Assembly (NCBI GenBank): GCA_002400675.1 | Contig: NVQY01000040.1 | Span: forward strand, 1-16,426 | From: Paracoccaceae bacterium | GTDB taxonomy: Bacteria; Pseudomonadota; Alphaproteobacteria; Rhodobacterales; Rhodobacteraceae | Reading direction: 5' to 3' | DNA: 16,426 bases | Part shown: one piece after another, positions 1-6,399 of the stretch | Numbering within the stretch: position 1 is the stretch's first letter | How the letters are laid out: each line of letters starts with the position of its first letter | Position numbers and translations under genes: made by a program | Notes under the pieces: generated by a model | The model's input: only the letters and a program-made list of their open reading frames with translations | Told to the model about the DNA's origin: nothing | The model's database searches: none

Positions 1-917
1 TGGGTTAGGGTGCCGCTGGTGGCCAGTCCGGCCATGCTCGCGTGGGTTCCGGGCGTCAGCCACGGCGCGTACCACAGGGCGGGGTCGCGCACGCGGGCAT
101 CCGTTAGTGTAATGATAAAGATGGTCGAGCCATACATCATCATCATGTCACCCGGATCACGCACGCCGACGCTGACCGCTTCGGCGGCCGCATCAATGGT
201 GCCGGCGGTGACCGGAGTTCCGGCGGCCAGACCGGTTTCAGTGGCCGCCGCGTCACTGATCTTGCCGGCGATTTCGGTGGACCACATCAGCCGGGGCAAC
301 ATGTCACGCGGCACGATGCCGGGGGCAAGGTCGTCGGTCCAGTCAAGGGTTTCGGCGTCGTAAAACGGGCTGAAATTGGCCGCCGTATAGTGGTCGATCA
401 CCACCTCGCCCGTCAGCTTCATCACCAGATAAGAGGTGGATGTGAGGATTTTCGCGGTTTTTGCAAACAGGTCCGGGCGCTGATTTTTCAGCCACAGGAT
501 CTTTGGCCCCACCGATTGCGAGGTAAGCGCGTTGCCGCAGCGGTCAAGAATGGTCGCGGCACCGATCTGTTGGTTCAGCGTGTCGATCTCGACCTGCGCG
601 CGGGTGTCCACACCGTATAACACCCCGTTCATCAGCGGCGTGCCGTCGCCGTCCACCGGCAGCATACAGGGGCCAATCGCACTGCACGCCACGGCGATGA
701 TGTCGGTAGGGGCAACGCCGCTTTCGCTCAGCAAAGCGCGGGTGATGAACACAAAATCGCCCCACCAGTCCTGATCCGGGCGGTGTTCGGCCCAGCCCGG
801 TTGTGGTACGATCATTTCGTGGCGGCGCGCGGCACTGGCGATGACCTGTCCATCGCCGCCGACCAACACGCCCTTGGATTCAAACGTGCCGATATCGACA
901 CCCAAAGTATAGCTCAT
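1..917 (-). CDS. FGGY-family carbohydrate kinase (xylulokinase-like), 3' end missing
   Basis: Predicted ATP-dependent sugar or polyol kinase of the cytosol. The 305 visible residues start MSYTLGVDIGTFESKG, which carries the N-terminal phosphate-binding Asp8-x-Gly-Thr motif of the actin/hexokinase fold. PGWAEHRPDQDWW (residues 40-52) is the block typical of xylulokinase-like members. GTIDAAAEAVSVG, near residue 239, contains the expected catalytic base (Asp242). Family members run to about 480-520 residues, so the C-terminal FGGY domain lies beyond the left edge. The ATG at 917 overlaps the stop of the upstream hydrolase (ATGA, 914-917), so the two are one transcription unit. The substrate cannot be read from the sequence; the neighbouring L-fucose-type dehydrogenase and lactonase suggest a pentulose or deoxy-ketose. 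The family call is firm and the specificity is unknown. Confidence 0.93.
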   Translation of the reverse strand, partial: MSYTLGVDIGTFESKGVLVGGDGQVIASAARRHEMIVPQPGWAEHRPDQDWWGDFVFITRALLSESGVAPTDIIAVACSAIGPCMLPVDGDGTPLMNGVLYGVDTRAQVEIDTLNQQIGAATILDRCGNALTSQSVGPKILWLKNQRPDLFAKTAKILTSTSYLVMKLTGEVVIDHYTAANFSPFYDAETLDWTDDLAPGIVPRDMLPRLMWSTEIAGKISDAAATETGLAAGTPVTAGTIDAAAEAVSVGVRDPGDMMMMYGSTIFIITLTDARVRDPALWYAPWLTPGTHASMAGLATSGTLT

Positions 918-2011
918 GCGCCGTCCTCGTCGCGGTTGAGTGGGAAATCTGCGCCGATCTGCGGCAAGGCGGCCAGTATCAGGCGGGTCAATCCCTCAAG
1001 GTCGCGCAGATCGCACATTTCAAGCGGCGAGTGGGAATAGCGCATGGGAAACCCGATATCTATGCTGGCCACGCCCTGCCCCACCAGTTGCACATAGCTG
1101 AGATCGGTCAGTATCCCGACCTGAGCCGAACGTTGCAGCGGGATGCCGGCCCCATCTGCGGCCTCCTCAAACAAACGCACCATGGCCGGGTGCGGGATCA
1201 CGCCGTTCAGAGTGCCGCGCCCATGGAACGAATAAAGGCTGATCCCCGGCCCCGCCCCCAGCGCCATATCGCCGCGATCGCCCGTATCGGCGGTGTCGCT
1301 GGCGATCATCAGGTCGATCTGGATGGCAATATCAGGCGTCAGGTTTTGCGCCGCGACCACAGCCCCGCGCAGGTTGAATTCCTCTTGCACCGAAAACACC
1401 ATATGCACGGTTGGCCCATTGCCCCGCCCCGCCAGCGCGCGCGCCACTTCCAACAGCACAGCACACCCCGCCCGGTCATCTACCGAGGTGCCAGCAATGC
1501 GCCCTGCCCCCATGTCGACCACCTGCGGGCGATAGACCACGGGGGTACCGATGCGGATGCCTGCGGCCTCGACCTCTGCTTTGTTGGTGCGGCCTGTGTC
1601 GATGCGGATGTCAGCCGCGCGCAGCACCTGATACTTTTCGTCGGGCATCGTCGCGTGATGCGATTTGTTGCCGATGATGCCGGGAATATCGCCGTCCGGC
1701 GTGCATAAAGTCACCGCCTGCGCCGCCAGCGCCCGTTCCGGCACCCCGCCCAGACGTTCGACGCAGATCATGCCGTCGGGTTCAACCCGGCGCACGATAA
1801 AGCCCAGCTGATCCATATGCGTGAACAGCATCACCGAGGGGGCCGCCGCATCACCTTTGAACGTAACAATGAGGTTGCCGAGGCGATCACTGCGCGCCGC
1901 CACGCCCTTGGGCAGGCGCTCCCTGATAGTGCGGCGCACCCGATCCTCGTAGCCGGACAGACCGGGCACCAGCATCAGATCACACAGGTCCGTGCGTATC
2001 CGGTCGCGCAT
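914..2011 (-). CDS. M42-family metallopeptidase-like hydrolase (FrvX/glutamyl aminopeptidase type)
   Basis: A 365-aa protein of the M42 binuclear metal aminopeptidase family, which forms large cytosolic tetrahedral particles in characterised members. The expected metal and catalytic residues are all visible: His65-x-Asp67 (FTHMD), Asp178/Asp179 (SVDDRAG), the pair Glu210-Glu211 (SVQEEF), Asp233 (IQIDLM) and His327 (RYSHSPLE). Length matches the family (about 340-370). The ATG at 2011 shares its A with the stop of a possible 19-codon upstream frame (TGATG), and an AGGG lies a few bases upstream. It overlaps the FGGY kinase downstream by four bases. FrvX, SgcX and YpdE of E. coli are M42 proteins encoded in sugar-PTS operons, so a carbohydrate context is not unprecedented; the true substrate may not be a peptide. 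The family call is firm. Confidence 0.92.
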   Translation of the reverse strand: MRDRIRTDLCDLMLVPGLSGYEDRVRRTIRERLPKGVAARSDRLGNLIVTFKGDAAAPSVMLFTHMDQLGFIVRRVEPDGMICVERLGGVPERALAAQAVTLCTPDGDIPGIIGNKSHHATMPDEKYQVLRAADIRIDTGRTNKAEVEAAGIRIGTPVVYRPQVVDMGAGRIAGTSVDDRAGCAVLLEVARALAGRGNGPTVHMVFSVQEEFNLRGAVVAAQNLTPDIAIQIDLMIASDTADTGDRGDMALGAGPGISLYSFHGRGTLNGVIPHPAMVRLFEEAADGAGIPLQRSAQVGILTDLSYVQLVGQGVASIDIGFPMRYSHSPLEMCDLRDLEGLTRLILAALPQIGADFPLNRDEDGA

Positions 2012-2070
2012 CAGGTGGCCCTGTTCAGGCCAGCGGACCCGCCCCCGAACCCTTGTTTGAAAATTCCCAT
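2011..2070 (-). CDS. possible 19-aa leader ORF coupled to the M42 gene
   Basis: A short frame reads MGIFKQGFGGGSAGLNRAT and stops in a TGATG overlap with the M42 start codon, the arrangement expected for translational coupling. A purine stretch (AGAGGG) lies about ten bases upstream of its ATG, and the 12-bp GntR operator candidate lies just beyond that. It resembles no family I know. A frame this short can occur by chance, so it is listed as a candidate only. Confidence 0.25.
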   Translation of the reverse strand: MGIFKQGFGGGSAGLNRAT

Positions 2071-2084
2071 ATCGCTTGCGCCCT

Positions 2085-2096
2085 CTAGCATGTTAG
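2085..2096. promoter_or_regulatory. candidate GntR operator, copy 1 (CTAGCATGTTAG)
   Basis: The near-palindrome CTA-G-CATG-T-TAG lies in the 290-bp region between the divergent M42-kinase and aldo/keto reductase-lactonase operons. The same 12 bases recur at 5012-5023, directly upstream of the GntR/FCD regulator. Short palindromes with a conserved centre are normal targets of dimeric FCD regulators. It lies 15 bases upstream of the possible leader ORF on the minus strand and about 205 bases upstream of the reductase. I see no convincing -35/-10 pair for either direction here. Confidence 0.6.
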
Positions 2097-2202
2097 TGCT
2101 GATCTTAACGTGGATTGCACCGTAAACCAGCGCAATTTGATCCGGGCACGCCGTGGGCATCGTTCAACCCCCTTATGATAGGGGCCAAAATCACACGCCC
2201 CG

Positions 2203-2261
2203 GGGCAAATTGCCCGTTGGTTGATCCATCACAAGGAAATAGTGGCGACCCTGACGTCAGG
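2203..2261. promoter_or_regulatory. two further palindromes upstream of the aldo/keto reductase
   Basis: GGGCAAATTGCCC (2203-2215) is an inverted repeat with 6-bp arms around a single base. CCTGACGTCAGG (2250-2261) is a perfect 12-bp palindrome 40 bases upstream of the reductase start. Either could be an operator for a second regulator or could be chance. No matching copies were noticed elsewhere in the window, and no clear promoter hexamers were identified. Confidence 0.25.
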
Positions 2262-2301
2262 TTGGCCGTGAACAAGACTGGCACAAAGGTATGACAAGAC
2301 A

Positions 2302-3321
2302 ATGAAAAAGCGGCATTGGGACAGGCTGGGCAATGGCGGCCTTACATTCACTGAACTGGGGTTTGGCGCGGCCCCCTTGGGCAATCTTTATAAATCCATC
2401 AGCGACGCCGAGGCCGACGCGGTCCTGACCCAGGCGTGGGACGCAGGAGTGCGGTACTATGATACCGCACCCTTGTATGGTTTTGGCCTGTCGGAAACCC
2501 GGCTGAACCGGTTCCTGCGCGACAAACCACGCAATAAATACGTGCTGTCGACCAAGGTCGGGCGGTTGCTGCGTCCCTGCCCGCCGGATCAGCGCGACGG
2601 AATCGGCAAATGGTTCGACGTGCCCTCGCGGCAGGAACAATACGATTATTCCTATGACGGCATCATGCGCTCGGTCGAGTTTTCGCTTGAGAGGCTGGGG
2701 CAGAACCGCATCGACATCCTGTATGTGCATGATCTTGATCTGGCCAACCACAAGACGCAAGAAGTGGTCGATCAGCATCTTGAGACGCTGATGCAGGGCG
2801 GCTACCGCGCCCTTGTTGAGCTGCGCGATCAAGGCACCATCAAGGCGTTCGGGGCCGGGCTGAATGACTGGCAAACCTGCCAGACCATGGCCGAACGGGG
2901 CGATTTTGACCTGTTCCTGCTGGCGGGTCGCTATACGTTGCTGGAACAAGAGGCGCTTGAAACCTTCCTGCCGCTGGTCGAATCGCGTGGCATCGGCATC
3001 ATCACTGGGGGGCCGTATAATTCGGGCATCCTGGCCACGGGGGCACGTCCGGGGGCGTTCTACAACTACGACCCCGCGCCCGAGGAAATCCTTGAGCGGG
3101 TGGCGCGGATCGAAAAGATATGTGACGCCCACGGGGTGCGGATGGTCGATGCGGCGTTCAAATTCCCGCTGCACCACCCCAGCACGCTGTCGGTGATCCC
3201 CGGCGGTCAGGGGGTCGCGGAAATGAAAAGCAACATCGCCGCCGCCCGCACGCACATCCCGTTCACCCTTTGGAGTGAGCTGAAAGAACAAGGGCTTATA
3301 CGGGAAGATGCCCCGATCTAA
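2302..3321 (+). CDS. aldo/keto reductase, D-threo-aldose 1-dehydrogenase (L-fucose dehydrogenase) type
   Basis: A 339-aa NAD(P)-dependent (beta/alpha)8-barrel oxidoreductase. The aldo/keto reductase catalytic tetrad is present: Asp54 and Tyr59 (YYDTAPLYGFG), Lys85 (LSTKVGRLL) and His143 (YVHDLD). These blocks and the length match the subfamily that oxidises L-fucose, L-galactose or D-arabinose at C1 to the lactone; pyridoxal 4-dehydrogenase is a close relative and the main alternative. A lactonase-type amidohydrolase follows with a 12-nt gap, so sugar-to-lactone oxidation is the better reading. The ATG at 2302 has only a weak AAAGG upstream. It is divergent from the M42-kinase operon and shares a region containing a candidate GntR operator. 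Exact substrate is inferred from neighbours. Confidence 0.9.
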   Translation: MKKRHWDRLGNGGLTFTELGFGAAPLGNLYKSISDAEADAVLTQAWDAGVRYYDTAPLYGFGLSETRLNRFLRDKPRNKYVLSTKVGRLLRPCPPDQRDGIGKWFDVPSRQEQYDYSYDGIMRSVEFSLERLGQNRIDILYVHDLDLANHKTQEVVDQHLETLMQGGYRALVELRDQGTIKAFGAGLNDWQTCQTMAERGDFDLFLLAGRYTLLEQEALETFLPLVESRGIGIITGGPYNSGILATGARPGAFYNYDPAPEEILERVARIEKICDAHGVRMVDAAFKFPLHHPSTLSVIPGGQGVAEMKSNIAAARTHIPFTLWSELKEQGLIREDAPI

Positions 3322-3333
3322 AAGGAAATGCCG

Positions 3334-4167
3334 ATGGATCAGATAGACGCACACCAACATTACTGGCAGCCCTTGCGTGGTGATTACGACTGGATGCCGA
3401 TGGATAATGCGGTGCTGGCCCGGCCATGGCTGCCCGATGATCTGGCCCCCGAGCTGGAACGGCACGGGGTGGCGCGGACGGTGCTGGTTCAGGCGGCGGC
3501 AACGGTGCAAGAAACTGAATACATGCTGGGGATCGCCGATGCCACCGACAGCGTCGCCGGGGTTGTTGGCTGGGTTGATTTCGAGAATCCGGGCGATCTG
3601 GCGCACCTCAGGCGGTTGGCGCAACATCCCAAGTTCTGCGGCGTGCGGCCGATGATTCAGGACATTGCGGATGTCGACTGGATGTTGCGCGAGGACGTGC
3701 AATGGGGGTTCCGCGCGCTGGTCGATCTGGATTTGACGCTGGACGCGCTGGGGTTCACCCGCCATCTGGACAACTTCCACACCATCCTGACACGCTATCG
3801 CGATATGCGGGTGGTGATCGACCACATCATGAAGCCGCCCATTGGCGATCACCCCAAGGGGCTGGCGATCTGGCAGGACGGCATGGCGCGGCTGGCGCAT
3901 GACACTTCGGCCTGTTGCAAGCTGTCAGGGCTGGTGACCGAGGCCAATGAAGGGTGGAGCATCGACGACCTGCGCCCCTACGCGGCCCATGTTTTGGAAG
4001 TGTTCGGCGCGGATCGGGTGATGTGGGGCTCGGACTGGCCGGTGTGCCAGTTGCGCGCCACCTATGATGATTGGCGCGCGGCGGCAGAGACGCTGACCGC
4101 GGACCTTGATCCGGCGGCCAAAGCGCAGGTTTTTGGCGGCACTGCGGCGCGGTTTTATCGTCTGTAA
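3334..4167 (+). CDS. amidohydrolase-family sugar lactonase (L-fuconolactonase / L-rhamnono-lactonase type)
   Basis: About 277 aa, a metal-dependent hydrolase of the amidohydrolase superfamily (Amidohydro_2). The start MDQIDAHQHYW carries the HxH-type metal motif. DHIMKPP in the middle supplies the conserved His and VMWGSDWPV near the end the conserved Asp. This set is typical of lactonases that open aldono-lactones, the step after the aldose dehydrogenase encoded immediately upstream. Two in-frame ATGs exist, at 3328 and 3334. AAGGA at 3322-3326 sits 7 nt from the second but only 1 nt from the first, so 3334 was chosen; the longer form adds two residues. It ends before a large inverted repeat that separates it from the convergent GntR gene. 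Confidence 0.9.
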   Translation: MDQIDAHQHYWQPLRGDYDWMPMDNAVLARPWLPDDLAPELERHGVARTVLVQAAATVQETEYMLGIADATDSVAGVVGWVDFENPGDLAHLRRLAQHPKFCGVRPMIQDIADVDWMLREDVQWGFRALVDLDLTLDALGFTRHLDNFHTILTRYRDMRVVIDHIMKPPIGDHPKGLAIWQDGMARLAHDTSACCKLSGLVTEANEGWSIDDLRPYAAHVLEVFGADRVMWGSDWPVCQLRATYDDWRAAAETLTADLDPAAKAQVFGGTAARFYRL

Positions 4168-4173
4168 GGCGGG

Positions 4174-4244
4174 TGTAGGGTGGGTGAAACCCACGCATCG
4201 CACCGGCTGGAACCGGGGTAAGCGTGGGTTTCACCCACCCTACA
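4174..4244. repeat. REPIN-like inverted repeat with GTAG feet; probable bidirectional terminator
   Basis: Two arms, 4174-4196 and 4222-4244, are perfect reverse complements over 23 bases around a 25-base spacer. Each arm begins with GTAG followed by a small hairpin, TGGGT-GAA-ACCCA. A GTAG tetranucleotide at the foot of a hairpin is the hallmark of REP sequences mobilised by RAYT (TnpA-REP) transposases, and two inverted REPs make a REPIN. No transposase gene is in this window. The element fills the gap between the convergent lactonase and GntR genes, so it probably also ends transcription from both sides, although no clear T-tract follows. Confidence 0.75.
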
Positions 4245-4284
4245 TGACAACCGCAAAGGCGGTTCAAAACTGAAACACTGTGGT

Positions 4285-5010
4285 TCAGGAAAACAAATCC
4301 GGGCGGCTTTGTTCAAGCGGCTCAAGATAGGTCAGTAGTTGCCGCAGGTGGTGGCGCGTCGCGGTGCGTGCAGCTTCGGTATCGCCAGCCTCAAGCGCGC
4401 TGACAATATCGCGGTGTTCGGCCAGCGTATCAACCACCCTGCCCGGTTCCGGCAGGATCAGCCGGCGCGCGCGGCTGACCTGCAACCACACCGAATCGGC
4501 CATCTTGGCCAGACGGCGAAAGCCGGTGAAGTTCAGCAGTAGCAAATGCATCTCGCCGTCCAGTTCGTAGAACCCCGCCACATCGCCATCCTCTACCAGC
4601 GCCTCTTGCACCCGCAGGTTACGCTTTAACTGGCGAATCTGATCTTGGGTGATCACCGGGGCCAGATATTCCACCGCCGCCAGTTCCAACGCCTCGCGCA
4701 GGAACGCGCTTTCGCGGATTTCGTCCATGGAAAACCGTGCCACATAGGTACCGGCCTGGGGCAGGATCACCACCAGCCCTTCGCTGGCCAGACGGGCGAC
4801 GGCCTCGGACACAGGGGATCGCGACACGTCCAGCGCCTCGCAGACCTGTTGCTTGCGCAGAATCTGGCCGGGGCGGTATTCCAGCGTCAGGATCGCCTCG
4901 CGCAGGCTAAGGTAGACGCGGTTGGACAGGGTGCCCTCGAACTCGTCCAGCGGTTTCAGGGCAGGTGCCCGAGACCCTTCCTGAGTTTGCGTTCCATTCT
5001 CACTTACCAT
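4285..5010 (-). CDS. GntR-family transcriptional regulator, FCD subfamily
   Basis: A 241-aa regulator. A winged helix-turn-helix spans roughly residues 28-92 (VCEALDVSRSPVSEAVARL is the recognition region), followed by an all-helical FCD effector domain (about 98-225). The FCD metal site is recognisable: Asp151 and His155 (LDGEMH), His199 (AEHRD) and His220/221. Such proteins usually bind a sugar acid or similar intermediate and leave DNA on binding. The gene lies beside the sugar dehydrogenase-lactonase pair, and the same 12-bp palindrome occurs at its own start and in the divergent enzyme promoter region. Local autoregulated repressor is therefore the likely role. No ribosome-binding site precedes the ATG at 5010; the spacing to a consensus-like promoter suggests a leaderless mRNA. 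Confidence 0.93.
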   Translation of the reverse strand: MVSENGTQTQEGSRAPALKPLDEFEGTLSNRVYLSLREAILTLEYRPGQILRKQQVCEALDVSRSPVSEAVARLASEGLVVILPQAGTYVARFSMDEIRESAFLREALELAAVEYLAPVITQDQIRQLKRNLRVQEALVEDGDVAGFYELDGEMHLLLLNFTGFRRLAKMADSVWLQVSRARRLILPEPGRVVDTLAEHRDIVSALEAGDTEAARTATRHHLRQLLTYLEPLEQSRPDLFS

Positions 5011-5011
5011 A

Positions 5012-5023
5012 CTAGCATGTTAG
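5012..5023. promoter_or_regulatory. candidate GntR operator, copy 2 (CTAGCATGTTAG)
   Basis: Identical in all 12 bases to the copy at 2085-2096. It ends one base upstream of the GntR start codon and overlaps the -10 element of the predicted promoter, an ideal position for autorepression by steric block. Confidence 0.65.
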
Positions 5024-5044
5024 CTTAGCACCATCCTCTGTCAA
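5017..5044 (-). promoter_or_regulatory. predicted sigma-70 promoter of the GntR gene
   Basis: On the minus strand a perfect TTGACA (5044 to 5039) is followed after 16 bases by TAACAT (5022 to 5017, four of six consensus positions). Initiation six bases further on would fall on the A of the ATG at 5010, giving a leaderless transcript. This agrees with the absence of a Shine-Dalgarno sequence. Confidence 0.55.
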
Positions 5045-5115
5045 CCATGCGGAAACCGGCCTTTGCCTCTCCGGGTCGGACATATGTTATGATTTCCACC
5101 GTTTCGCAAGTAATG

Positions 5116-5131
5116 CGCCCACATGTGGGCG
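5116..5131. repeat. 16-bp perfect palindrome CGCCCACATGTGGGCG
   Basis: Perfectly symmetric over 16 bases, in the gene-poor region about 110 bases upstream of the GntR start. It could be a protein-binding site or a hairpin; no partner copy was noticed. Confidence 0.4.
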
Positions 5132-5320
5132 ACACTGTCGTCATCGCCCCTGGCCCCATCGCGACGGGCGACCGCCCCCCGGATTGCCGGGTGCGGCGCG
5201 GGGCAAGGCCGGCGCGGGTCGGTGTCGGGGTTCATGCCGACGCCCTGCATCAAACTGGCCACCAATTCAAAGGTGTACGCGCGCATGCCGGGCGACATGG
5301 ACATCAACCGTGGCAATTTG

Positions 5321-5343
5321 ATGTGATACTTTATCTATCACAT
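5321..5343. promoter_or_regulatory. AT-rich inverted repeat ATGTGATA-N7-TATCACAT
   Basis: Perfect 8-bp arms around seven bases. The right arm overlaps a second inverted pair, ATCAC-N6-GTGAT (5337-5352). It lies downstream of the GlxA-like gene and upstream of the gene-poor stretch. The low GC of the stem and lack of a following T-run make a terminator unlikely; an operator is more plausible. The half-site spacing does not fit CRP (TGTGA-N6-TCACA). Confidence 0.35.
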
Positions 5344-5400
5344 GTAAGTGATTGAATTAAAAGCATAAGTACTTTTCGCAATCACTATGATCGGCAGGAT

Positions 5401-6330
5401 TCATTTCGACAAATCGCCAAACCGACGCCGAAACTGCCCCGGTGTCAGACCAACGCGCTGCAAAAACAGGCGCGAAAAGGCAGGGGCGTCCCGGTAGCCC
5501 ACACTCCAGGCAATTTCCGCCACCGGGGCCGACGTCGTTTCCAACGCCTCTTGGGCACGGGCGATCCGCAGGTTTTGCAGGTACGCAAGTGGGGTTTGCC
5601 CGGTTGCCGCCCGGAAACGGCGCAGAAAGGTGCGCCCGCCCAGACCGGCATGACGGGCCATTGCGGCCACATTCACCGGGTCGCGATAAATTCGGTGCAA
5701 CAGATGCTGCACTGACAGGACCAATGCATCGCCGTGGTTCAGGCGCGGACTGAACCGCATATAGTAACTTTGCTCGCGCCGGGCCGGATCCAGCAACAGG
5801 TGCCGCGCTAGGGCACGCATCCGTGACGGTCCCTGAAACCGTTCTATCAGTCGCAAGCCAAGATCCGTCCAGGCCATAACCCCGCCGGCTGTCAGGATGT
5901 CCCCGTCATCGACCAACAGGCGTTCGGGCAAGAGCTGAACAGTCGGAAATTGCGCGGCAAACAATTCGCACAATGCCCAATGGGTGGTCGCGGGGCGGCC
6001 ATCAAGCACCCCGGCCCCGGCCAGCACAAACGCTCCGACACAGGCCGAGGCCAACACCGTTCCCCCCGCGTGGACCCGCCGCAATCCCTCCGCGCGCGCC
6101 TGATCGGGCGGCGGTGGCCCACCTGCACCCAGAGATGGCCCCACCACCAGCACGTCACAGGCGTCGGGCCGCGCGACGATCGACACCTGAAACTGTGCCC
6201 TGACAAGATCAAGCCGGTTGCAGGTTTCAAACATATCCCGCAACCCCAATATCGCCGCCTGCTGCGCCCCCGGGTAGTCCAGCAAATGCACGTTCACCGA
6301 TTTTGTCATATTTCGCACGCTATATGTCAT
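5401..6330 (-). CDS. GlxA-like transcriptional regulator (DJ-1/PfpI domain plus AraC HTH)
   Basis: About 309 aa. The N-terminal half is a class I glutamine-amidotransferase-like (DJ-1/PfpI) domain starting VNVHLLDYPGAQQAAI, with the nucleophile-elbow block ASACVGAFVLAGAGVLDG around Cys97. The C-terminal 100 residues form an AraC-type double HTH (AAMARHAGLGGRTFLRRF, then IAWSVGYRDAPAFSRLFLQRVGLTPGQFR). Members control amine, amino-acid or detoxification genes, and effectors are mostly unknown. It is divergent from the isochorismatase-family gene with about 70 bp between them, so that gene is the likely target. Start is ambiguous: ATG at 6330 is chosen. A TTG at 6339 lies 3 nt after AAGGA, and an ATG at 6309 begins right before the conserved domain. 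Confidence 0.9.
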   Translation of the reverse strand: MTYSVRNMTKSVNVHLLDYPGAQQAAILGLRDMFETCNRLDLVRAQFQVSIVARPDACDVLVVGPSLGAGGPPPPDQARAEGLRRVHAGGTVLASACVGAFVLAGAGVLDGRPATTHWALCELFAAQFPTVQLLPERLLVDDGDILTAGGVMAWTDLGLRLIERFQGPSRMRALARHLLLDPARREQSYYMRFSPRLNHGDALVLSVQHLLHRIYRDPVNVAAMARHAGLGGRTFLRRFRAATGQTPLAYLQNLRIARAQEALETTSAPVAEIAWSVGYRDAPAFSRLFLQRVGLTPGQFRRRFGDLSK

Positions 6331-6399
6331 TATCGCCAATCGTCCTTACCACGCCACAGCGCAATACTACCAGCGCAGCAATTCAACGGAGACCACACC

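Larger units (their letters stand above)
5045..5400. other. 356-bp region without a supported gene
   Basis: The part from 5045 to about 5310 is GC-rich and open on the minus strand; a frame from an ATG near 5304 to a stop at 5041-5043 would encode about 87 residues. The predicted protein becomes low-complexity and Pro/Arg-rich, matches no family I recognise, has no clear ribosome-binding site, and its stop lies inside the -35 of the GntR promoter. It may be a gene remnant. From about 5320 to 5395 the DNA turns distinctly AT-rich and carries inverted repeats. I see no tRNA or other RNA gene. Confidence 0.5.

Noticed and set aside
1031..1708. 225-codon open frame on the plus strand
   Set aside because: It is antisense to the M42 gene and has a shadow-like composition.
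2257..3900. 547-codon open frame on the minus strand
   Set aside because: It lies opposite the aldo/keto reductase and lactonase genes, which have clear family motifs; the translation is His/Gln/Arg/Pro-rich and resembles nothing, a usual antisense shadow in high-GC DNA.
5041..5316. 91-codon minus-strand frame as a real gene
   Set aside because: TTG start, no ribosome-binding site, Pro/Arg-rich second half, and the stop lies in the predicted GntR -35. Kept only as a possible remnant in the region entry.
5322..5342. CRP-type site
   Set aside because: TGTGA and TCACA half-sites are separated by 11 bases rather than the 6 of a CRP site.
5950..6399. 150-codon N-terminal extension of the isochorismatase-family protein
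   Set aside because: The extension is antisense to the GlxA-like gene; the ATG at 6400 has a good GGAG and begins exactly at the family's conserved start.
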